DNA from: Flavobacterium aquidurense
GTDB lineage: Bacteria; Bacteroidota; Bacteroidia; Flavobacteriales; Flavobacteriaceae
Direction of reading: 5' to 3'
Assembly: GCA_900107365.1 (NCBI GenBank)
Contig: FNPS01000001.1
Location: 1-64,000 of the forward strand
Length of the DNA stretch: 64,000 nucleotides
The notes beneath the pieces were generated by a model that ran no database searches, was not told the DNA's origin, and saw nothing but the letters and a program-made list of their open reading frames with translations. Both the position numbers and the translations under genes were made by a program. Numbering within the stretch: position 1 is the stretch's first letter; each line of letters begins with the position of its first letter. Below, piece after piece: positions 41,208 to 48,622 of this stretch.

Positions 41208-41956
41208 AAAATTAAAAAAGTTAACCACATATTTCACAAATTCTCGCAAATTTTTATTAGTAAACTGCATAATAAAACATATAGTAATTAGTGAAAATTT
41301 GTGAAATTTGTGGTAAGAAAAAATATAGCCACAGAATTAAAGGATTAAAATGATTTTGTTTCACGCTGATTCTGCAGATTGAAGCAGATTTAAATAGATT
41401 TTTAGTAAAATAGATTTGGGTGAAATAATTAGTGAAAATTAATGAAATTCGTGGCAAAAAAAATATAGCCACAGATTAAAGGATTAAAATGATTTTGTTT
41501 CACGCTGATTCTGCAGATTGAAGCAGATTTAATAGATTTTTAGTAAAATAAATTTGCGTGAAATAATTAGTGAAAATTTGTGAAATTTGTGGTAAGAAAA
41601 AATATAGCCACAGATTAAAGGATTAAAATGATTTTGTTTCACGCTGATACTGCAGATTGAAACAGATTTAATAGATTTTTAGTAAAATAAATTTGCGTAA
41701 ATCTGCTGAAATCCTTTTAAATCTGCGTGAAACAATTAGTAAAAATTAGTGAAATTCGCAGCAAAAAAGAATAGCCCCAGATTAAGGGACTAAAATGACT
41801 AAAAAATCGGTGTAAATCTTTTAATCTGTGGCAAAAAAATCCAGGCCAATCAGCTAAATCTGCATGAAAAAATAATTCGTGAATTCGTGGCAGAAAAAAC
41901 ACATGCTTAACATTTCATTTAAAAATTGATCGAATTTAATTCTTTACATTTATCAA
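41208..41956. repeat. Tandem array of about 140-bp CACGCTGAT/GCCACAGATT units
   Basis: Units begin AGCCACAGA(A)TTAAAGGATT at 41327, 41467 and 41606 (lengths 140, 139 and 167), with a partial unit before 41327 and a degraded one from 41773 to about 41900. Each holds TTTCACGCTGAT...GCAGATTGAA and ends in GTGAAATTTGTGG-like sequence. The third unit carries 28 extra bases (AAATCTGCTGAAATCC...). No gene is present. Confidence 0.9.
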
Positions 41957-43267
41957 ATGTTTTTAAAATTTCAAAATCACATCATTTCGAGGTTTCCATT
42001 TCTGGAAGATAAAAAACTATTTCTGGCGGTTAGCGGAGGTTTGGACAGTATGGTGTTACTGCATTTGCTGCAGCAATTACCTTTTGAAATTGCCGTTTTG
42101 CATTGTAATTTTCAACTACGCGGATTAGAAAGTTTTGGGGATCAGAGTTTTATTCAAAACTATTGCGATCAAAATGAAATCCCTGTATTTACTACCCAAT
42201 TTGATACCCAAGCTTTTGCAAAAGATTATAAACTATCCACTCAGGTTGCAGCACGCGAGCTACGTTACAGTTGGTTTTATGAGCTTTTGGAAACTGAAAA
42301 ATTCGATTATATTCTAACAGCGCATCATGCCGATGACAATCTCGAAACGTTTATTATCAATTTAACGCGCGGAACCGGTTTGGATGGTTTAACAGGAATT
42401 CCGGAACAAAATGATAAAATTATCCGTCCGCTTTTGCCATTTTCAAGAGATGAAATTCTGAACTATGCTGAAGAAAATAATATCGAATGGCGAGAAGACA
42501 GCAGTAATGCATCTAATAAATATCTTCGAAATAAAATACGTCATGATTTAGTTCCGATGCTTAAACAAATCAATCCTAACTTTTTGAATGCTTTCCAGAA
42601 GACACAATCGTATTTACAGGAATCGAAAGAAATGGTTGAAGATGCTTCGATTATGATTTATCAGCAGGTAGCGAAAGAAGTGGGAGCTGCTATTCATTTT
42701 GATTTATATCAGCTTCAAAAATTACCTAATTATAAATCCTATCTGTACCAATGGCTGAACGAATTTGGCTTTCTGGCGTGGAATGATATTTATGATTTAG
42801 TGGATGGACAATCTGGAAAACAAGTGTTTTCTGAGGAATTTAGATTGCTAAAAAATAGAAATACCTTGATTTTAAGTCCGCTTTCAGAAGAAGATGAAAA
42901 GGACGAATATTACATAAATAAAGAAGATCAAGACGTTAATTTTCCCTTAAAATTGAGGCTTTGTCAGGTAGACGACATTACATTAGATTCAAATAAAGCT
43001 ATCTTTGTTGACGCCGAAAAAATCCAGTTTCCCTTGGTTTTACGTAAATGGAATGAAGGCGATGTTTTTCATCCGTTTGGAATGAATGGAAAATCTAAAA
43101 AAGTCAGTAAACTTTTTAAAGATGAAAAATTATCACTGATCGAAAAAGAAAAAACGTGGATTTTGTGTTCAGATAATCAGATTGTATGGGTTATCGGAAT
43201 CAGGCAGGACGAACGTTTTAAAATAGAAAATACCACAAATAAAATACTTAAAATAGAACTACAATAA
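41957..43267 (+). CDS. tilS: tRNA(Ile)-lysidine synthase
   Basis: This 436-residue ATP-pyrophosphatase modifies C34 of tRNA-Ile(CAU) to lysidine, changing decoding from AUG to AUA. It has the PP-loop SGGLDS (26-31), HCNFQLRG, TAHHADDNLETFIINLTRG and EDSSNASNKYLRNKIRHDL. The C-terminal TilS domain (about 355-430) contains RKWNEGDVFHPFGMNGKSKK. Its stop codon overlaps the dsbD ATG (TAATG), indicating translational coupling. Confidence 0.97.
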   Translation: MFLKFQNHIISRFPFLEDKKLFLAVSGGLDSMVLLHLLQQLPFEIAVLHCNFQLRGLESFGDQSFIQNYCDQNEIPVFTTQFDTQAFAKDYKLSTQVAARELRYSWFYELLETEKFDYILTAHHADDNLETFIINLTRGTGLDGLTGIPEQNDKIIRPLLPFSRDEILNYAEENNIEWREDSSNASNKYLRNKIRHDLVPMLKQINPNFLNAFQKTQSYLQESKEMVEDASIMIYQQVAKEVGAAIHFDLYQLQKLPNYKSYLYQWLNEFGFLAWNDIYDLVDGQSGKQVFSEEFRLLKNRNTLILSPLSEEDEKDEYYINKEDQDVNFPLKLRLCQVDDITLDSNKAIFVDAEKIQFPLVLRKWNEGDVFHPFGMNGKSKKVSKLFKDEKLSLIEKEKTWILCSDNQIVWVIGIRQDERFKIENTTNKILKIELQ

Positions 43268-45366
43268 TGAACTTTACTCAATCCTATCAAACGATAACTT
43301 CAAAAAGTATCTGGAATACAACCATCGTTTTTTTGTTATTTTTCATTTTTGCTTTTGCAAAAGTTAACGCTCAGATTTTAGAACCGGTAAAATGGACGGC
43401 TAAAATTGAAAAAAAATCAGGTACAAATGCTGTTTTAATTTTTGATGGAACTATTGAAAAAGACTGGCATATGTATTCGCAATTCACGCCAGACGGAGGA
43501 CCGCTTCCGTTGGAAATTGTGTTTAAAAATCAAAAAGGAAATTATAATTTGGTTGGCAAGGCCAAAGAAGGAAAAACCAAAACGGCTTTTAATGATGTCT
43601 TTGGTGTAAATGAAACTTTCTTTGAAGGGAAAGCGCATGTCGAACAGGAAATTACGATTACAAATCCGGATTTAAAAACGGTTGATGTCGATTTTGACTT
43701 TCAGGTTTGTAAAGAGGTTTGTATCAATTCCAGTAAAAAATTCTCTATCGCAATTCCGGCCTCTTTCAAAATGGAAGCTGTTGCAACTGTTTCTGAAGTG
43801 AAAAAAGATGAAACAAAAGTAACAGGAATTGCAATTGATACAGTAGAATCAGTTGCTATCGATACTGCTAAAGCAGATGTTCATATTGCTCCGAAAGGAA
43901 TTTCTGCGCAGGAAGAACTTCCCGTTTCAGCTCCAACAAGAAGCTTATGGTCGATCTTTTTTATTGCTTTTATATCCGGATTTGCTGCGTTGCTAACACC
44001 TTGTGTTTTTCCAATGATCCCAATGACGGTAAGTTTCTTTACCAAACAAAGTAAAAGCAGAGCTAAAGGAATTCGAAATGCTGTGATTTACGGATTTTCA
44101 ATTATTGCCATTTATGTAATATTAGGATTAGTAGTGACTAAAATATTTGGAGCTGATGCATTAAATGCTTTGTCTACGGATGTTTGGTTTAATTTGATAT
44201 TCTTTATTTTATTGATTGTATTTGCTGTATCCTTTTTGGGAGCATTCGAAATTATGCTGCCAAATTCATGGGCGAACAAAGCAGATCAACAAGCAGACAG
44301 AGGCGGAATAGTTGGAATATTGTTCATGGCTTTGGCTTTGGCAATTGTATCTTTTTCTTGTACAGGTCCAATTGTTGGAACATTATTAGTGGATGCCGCT
44401 TCAAACGGTGGAATTGCGCCAGTAATAGGAATGTTAGGATTTTCATCGGCTATGGCATTGCCATTTATGTTGTTTGCTATGTTCCCGGGCTGGTTAAATT
44501 CATTACCAAAATCAGGTGGTTGGCTGAATACAGTAAAAGTGGTTTTAGGATTTTTAGAATTGGCTTTGGCTTTCAAATTTTTATCAAATGCAGACTTGGT
44601 TTTACAGTTGCATTTATTAGAAAGAGAAGTTTTCTTAGCGATCTGGATTGCAATCTTTGGAACTTTAGCATTGTATCTTTTCGGAAAAATTACATTGCCA
44701 CACGATAGTCCAACTAATCATATTTCGGTTGGAAGATTATCATTCGGATTATTAGTGCTGACTTTTACGATATATTTAATTCCAGGACTTTGGGGAGCGC
44801 CCTTGAAATTAATCAGTGCGTTTCCACCTCCACAAACCTATAGCGAAAGTCCTCTTGGATTTGGAGGTTCGGCAAGTTCAAATGTCAATACCGGCGAAAT
44901 AGAAGGTTTACCTGAAGGCGCTGAATTAGGACCACACGGTATTATGGTTTTTAACGATTATGAAGATGGATTAGCGTATGCGAAATCAATCAATAAACCT
45001 ATAATGTTAGATTTTACAGGGTATGCATGCGTAAACTGTAGAAAGATGGAAAACAATGTTTGGTCTGACGAAAGAGTTTTGCCTATCTTAAAAAATGAAG
45101 TTGTTTTGATCTCTCTTTATGTAGATGACAAACGAGAATTGCCAAAAGAAGAGCAATTTGTTACTACAAAAGGAGATAAAATTGAAACGGTTGGTGATAA
45201 ATGGACGGACTTTATGATTTCAAAATACAAAACAAATACACAACCTTTATATGTTATCACTGATCTGGAAGGAAAGAATTTAAACAGTTCAAAACCCACT
45301 ATTAGTTATGTAGATGTTGAGGAATATCTGACTTGGTTGAAAACTGGGATTTCGAATTTTAAGTAG
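43267..45366 (+). CDS. dsbD: DsbD-family protein-disulfide reductase
   Basis: This 699-residue envelope protein has a signal anchor (about 17-36), then a periplasmic DsbD-alpha-like domain (about 37-170) with FQVCKEVCINSSKKF. Next are eight transmembrane helices (about 225-520) with TPCVFPMIPMTVSFF (Cys246) and SFSCTGPIVG as the membrane thiol pair. The C-terminal thioredoxin domain has CVNC at 588-591 (GYACVNCRKMENNVW). It moves electrons from cytoplasmic thioredoxin to the periplasm. It is coupled to tilS and ended by a bidirectional terminator. Confidence 0.94.
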   Translation: MNFTQSYQTITSKSIWNTTIVFLLFFIFAFAKVNAQILEPVKWTAKIEKKSGTNAVLIFDGTIEKDWHMYSQFTPDGGPLPLEIVFKNQKGNYNLVGKAKEGKTKTAFNDVFGVNETFFEGKAHVEQEITITNPDLKTVDVDFDFQVCKEVCINSSKKFSIAIPASFKMEAVATVSEVKKDETKVTGIAIDTVESVAIDTAKADVHIAPKGISAQEELPVSAPTRSLWSIFFIAFISGFAALLTPCVFPMIPMTVSFFTKQSKSRAKGIRNAVIYGFSIIAIYVILGLVVTKIFGADALNALSTDVWFNLIFFILLIVFAVSFLGAFEIMLPNSWANKADQQADRGGIVGILFMALALAIVSFSCTGPIVGTLLVDAASNGGIAPVIGMLGFSSAMALPFMLFAMFPGWLNSLPKSGGWLNTVKVVLGFLELALAFKFLSNADLVLQLHLLEREVFLAIWIAIFGTLALYLFGKITLPHDSPTNHISVGRLSFGLLVLTFTIYLIPGLWGAPLKLISAFPPPQTYSESPLGFGGSASSNVNTGEIEGLPEGAELGPHGIMVFNDYEDGLAYAKSINKPIMLDFTGYACVNCRKMENNVWSDERVLPILKNEVVLISLYVDDKRELPKEEQFVTTKGDKIETVGDKWTDFMISKYKTNTQPLYVITDLEGKNLNSSKPTISYVDVEEYLTWLKTGISNFK

Positions 45367-45373
45367 TTTTTTG

Positions 45374-45490
45374 AGAGATAAGAGATAAGAGATAAGAGAC
45401 AAGAAAATAGAATATAGAATATAGAATATAGAATATAGAATATAGAGTATAGAATAGAAAGTATAGAATATAGAATAGAAAGTATAGAAT
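45374..45490. repeat. Two adjacent heptamer microsatellites (GAGATAA and ATAGAAT)
   Basis: GAGATAA is repeated about four times (45374-45399), then ATAGAAT about seven times with GTATAGAATAGAA variants up to 45490. They are intergenic, between convergent dsbD and amt. Confidence 0.9.
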
Positions 45491-45559
45491 AAGGTGTTTA
45501 AAAATCTAAAATCTACAATCTAAAATCAAAACATAATAAAGGGGAAATTAATTCAAAAC

Positions 45560-45596
45560 AAAAAGCACTCTAAGTAAAACCTAGAGTGCTTTTTTA
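45560..45596. terminator. Bidirectional terminator between dsbD and amt
   Basis: Stem AAAAAGCACTCTA/TAGAGTGCTTTTT with a 9-base loop has A-run and T-run on both sides, so it suits transcripts from either direction. Confidence 0.92.
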
Positions 45597-45622
45597 TGAT
45601 TGGGCAAATCGGGAATTAATTC

Positions 45623-46939
45623 TTATAGGTATTCTCCGTGTTGAGAGATATCTAATCCTAATTCTTCTTTCTCTTCAGTAACTCTTAGAGGAGTAATTTT
45701 ATTTACAACGAAGAATAATATGTAAGAACCAACGAAAGCAAAGATAGAAACTCCTACTAAAGCAATTAATTGGTTGATAAACAAAGTTGGAGTTCCGAAA
45801 ATCAAACCTTGATTGTCACCAACAACCGGGTTAATTGCTTTTGAAGCAAAAACTCCTGTTAATAACATACCTACCATACCACCAACACCGTGACACGCAA
45901 AAACATCTAAAGCGTCATCGATTTTTCCTTTAGGGAATTTACTTACTACCAGGTTACTTACGATAGCAGCAAAAGCTCCAATGAAAATCCCGTGAGGAAT
46001 GCTTACGAAACCAGCAGCAGGAGTAATAGCAACAAGACCTACAACAGCTCCAATACAAGCTCCAAGTGCAGATAATTTGTGTCCTAATATTTTGTCAAGG
46101 AAAACCCATGCCATTGCAGCAGCAGCAGCAGCTACAGTTGTAGTTCCTAAAGCTTGTACAGCTAAACCATTTGATCCTAAAGCAGAACCTGCGTTGAAAC
46201 CAAACCATCCAAACCATAATAAACCTGTTCCTAGTAATACATAAGTAATTCTTGCCGGGTTAACTTTTTGAATTTTTCTTTTTCCTAAGAAGATTGCACC
46301 AGCTAATGCAGCCCAACCAGCACTCATGTGTACTACAGTTCCTCCAGCAAAGTCTAATACTCCCATTTTGAAGAAAACACCATCAGGATGCCAAGTCATA
46401 TGTGCCAACGGTGCATATATAATCAGGATGAATAAAACCATGAATAATAAATAAGCCCAGAAACGTACACGCTCTGCAAAAGCACCTGTAATTAACGCTG
46501 GTGTAATGATGGCAAATTTTGCTTGAAATAATGCGAATAACATAAATGGAATTGTAGGAGCAAGACTCCAGGCAGTATTTGTACCAACACCCTGAAAAAA
46601 TAAATTTGGAAGTGGATTTCCAATGATTCCTCCAATAGTAGGACCAAATGCTAAACCAAAAGCAACAACAACCCATAAAATAGTAACAATTACCATTGCC
46701 ATAAAACTTTGTAGCATAGTACTGATAACGTTTTTCTTACCTACCATACCTCCGTAGAAAAATCCTAAACCTGGTGTCATTAGCAATACAAATGCAGTTG
46801 CTACGATCATCCAAGCTGTATCTCCGGTATCAAACTTTACAGCTTCTGCTGGAATTGGGTTGTCTGATAAGATGAAATTTGATACAAAAGTCAGTACCAA
46901 AATAGTGATAAGAATCACACTTAAAATAATTTTTCGCAT
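45623..46939 (-). CDS. amt: Ammonium transporter (Amt/MEP/Rh family)
   Basis: This 438-residue channel has 11 or so helices. The N-terminal signal-like helix (KIILSVILITILVLTFVSNF) precedes DTAWMIVATAFVLLMTPGLGFFYGGMVGKK. Family motifs include VHMSAGWAALAGAIFLG, GLLWFGWFGFNAGSAL and CHGVGGMVGMLLTGVFA with the pore His residues. It carries NH4+/NH3 across the inner membrane. No glnK (PII) gene lies on either side, which is unusual because the two are normally paired. Confidence 0.96.
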   Translation of the reverse strand: MRKIILSVILITILVLTFVSNFILSDNPIPAEAVKFDTGDTAWMIVATAFVLLMTPGLGFFYGGMVGKKNVISTMLQSFMAMVIVTILWVVVAFGLAFGPTIGGIIGNPLPNLFFQGVGTNTAWSLAPTIPFMLFALFQAKFAIITPALITGAFAERVRFWAYLLFMVLFILIIYAPLAHMTWHPDGVFFKMGVLDFAGGTVVHMSAGWAALAGAIFLGKRKIQKVNPARITYVLLGTGLLWFGWFGFNAGSALGSNGLAVQALGTTTVAAAAAAMAWVFLDKILGHKLSALGACIGAVVGLVAITPAAGFVSIPHGIFIGAFAAIVSNLVVSKFPKGKIDDALDVFACHGVGGMVGMLLTGVFASKAINPVVGDNQGLIFGTPTLFINQLIALVGVSIFAFVGSYILFFVVNKITPLRVTEEKEELGLDISQHGEYL

Positions 46940-47277
46940 AGTTATTTAGTTTTAAATTTTTTATAAAAATATAAAATCATTCGACACCCCTATCAAAAAT
47001 AGAGTCTAATGTTTAATTTTTGTTAATTTTTGAATTTACCCCCCTATATTTTATGTGTATTTGTTAAAATGAACTTAAATTTTACAATTTATTAAACCGA
47101 AACTGAAAACGTGTAGGTTTTTTCGGCTTTGTTAACAAAAAACAATGAAAATAATTCTAATTTTAAGACTAATTATGGTTAAATATTTATAAAAATAGTA
47201 AAATTGCTTCATTTTTAAATAAAAAAGGCATCAAATGAAAATTTCAAGTGATGCCTTTTTAATAAAATGATTTTAGA
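46940..47277. other. AT-rich leader of amt and downstream region of amidohydrolase gene
   Basis: No gene is present in these 338 bases. A TATTTTTG box on the minus strand at 47001-46994 could drive amt, with ATG 54 bases downstream. No -33 TTG or obvious NtrC-type site is seen. The terminator at 47222-47260 belongs to the gene on its right. Confidence 0.5.
47222..47260 (-). terminator. Terminator of the amidohydrolase pair
   Basis: Stem AAAAAGGCATCA/TGATGCCTTTTT with a 15-base loop ends in a T-run on the minus strand, 18 bases past the stop codon of the leftward gene. Confidence 0.9.
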
Positions 47278-48603
47278 CTATTTCTGTCCGTACTTTGCTT
47301 TGAATTTGTCGTTCAGCTTGCTTTGAAAAGTTTCCAGATTAATAGTTCTTCCCTGAATGAAAGCCGTTGTTAGTTTATTTGTTCTCATATCTAAGGCATC
47401 TCCTTCAGAAATAAAGAGTGTTGCATCTTTACCTGATTCTAAAGTTCCGCAACTTGCCTCAATGCCCAATAGTTTAGCCGTATTTAAAGTAATCAGTTGT
47501 ACTGCTACTTCTTTGTCTAAACCAAAGGCAGCACAGGTTCCAGCTAAGAACGGAAGGTTTCTAACACTCATACGTTCGTGATCTCCACTGTTTTCAAGTC
47601 CAACCACAATACCTTTATCCGTTAATATTTTTGCCATTTTGTATGGTAAATTTACATCCTGGTCGTCGCTTGTTGGCATGTCGTGAACACGTCTTAATAA
47701 TACACCAACATTGTATTTTTGTAAAACTTCAGCCGATTTATAAGCTTCAAATCCACCAACAATAACAATTTTTTTGATTCCATGATTTTCCGCAAGCTCG
47801 ATAGCGTCTACAATTTGCTTCTCCTCGTCAGCATGAATATAAAGCGTTTGTGTTCCGTCAAACAAACCTTTTGTAGCTTCTAAGACAATGTTTCTTTCTT
47901 TGGTCGCCGTTTGATTGTAAGCTTTTGAATTAATCAGGAAGGCATTTATTTCCTCAACCTGTTTTGCATAATCTTTATTGGCTTCAATAACGCCAGGTTC
48001 AAACCATGATCCTGATCTTTTAAAACCGGATGGGAAATTAAGATGAATTCCGTCATTTTCTTTCAAAATAGCATCTTTCCAGCTCCATGCATCTAATTGC
48101 ACTACTGATGACGTTCCTGAAATTCTCCCTCCACGTGGCGTAACCTGAGCGATTAAAACACCGTTTGGACGCACCGTTTCTACTACTTTAGATTCTGAAT
48201 TATAAGCAATAATACTTCTCACATTCGGATTAAATGTTCCGATTTCTTCTTCATCATCAGATGATTTCACAGCATCAATTTCTACTAAACCTAAAGTCGA
48301 GTTTGCAGCGATGAATCCAGGATAAACATGTTTTCCTGTAGCATCAATAGTGGTGTCATAAGCGCCAGTAGCAAGCCTGATCGTTGTGGCATCGGCTACT
48401 AATGTTAGTTTCCCATCTTTAAACCCAATAGCACTGTTCTGAATCACTTTTCCGTTACCTAAGTGGGCCGTGGCGTTTAAAATCAAAACCGATTTGCTTT
48501 GTTTTGGCGCCGGGATTTGCTGTGCATTTATTTGCACAGAAGCACAAAATACGAGCAGCAATTTATATATGTTTCTATTTATCATGTTGTCTTTTTTTAT
48601 CAT
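47278..48603 (-). CDS. Exported amidohydrolase-like protein lacking the HxH metal motif
   Basis: This 441-residue protein has a signal peptide (YKLLLVFCASVQINAQ); an alternative ATG at 48585 fits it equally. The imidazolonepropionase-like composite fold is visible: SVLILNATAHLGNGK at the start, YPGFIAANSTLGLVEIDA where active enzymes read PGFIDxHxH, LYIHADEEKQI, and ASCGTLESGKDATLFI at the end. The two N-terminal metal His are replaced and the late Asp ligand region reads ENSGDHERMSVRNLP, so hydrolase activity is doubtful. It follows the 999-residue paralogue by 19 bases and probably forms a complex with it (inference). Confidence 0.85.
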   Translation of the reverse strand: MIKKDNMINRNIYKLLLVFCASVQINAQQIPAPKQSKSVLILNATAHLGNGKVIQNSAIGFKDGKLTLVADATTIRLATGAYDTTIDATGKHVYPGFIAANSTLGLVEIDAVKSSDDEEEIGTFNPNVRSIIAYNSESKVVETVRPNGVLIAQVTPRGGRISGTSSVVQLDAWSWKDAILKENDGIHLNFPSGFKRSGSWFEPGVIEANKDYAKQVEEINAFLINSKAYNQTATKERNIVLEATKGLFDGTQTLYIHADEEKQIVDAIELAENHGIKKIVIVGGFEAYKSAEVLQKYNVGVLLRRVHDMPTSDDQDVNLPYKMAKILTDKGIVVGLENSGDHERMSVRNLPFLAGTCAAFGLDKEVAVQLITLNTAKLLGIEASCGTLESGKDATLFISEGDALDMRTNKLTTAFIQGRTINLETFQSKLNDKFKAKYGQK

Positions 48604-48622
48604 TATGAATTTTCTAAAGTTC

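Noticed and set aside
41215-41900. Regular repeats that might be a CRISPR array
   Set aside because: Units are about 140 bp and repeat along their whole length, without short identical repeats separated by unique spacers, and no cas genes are near.
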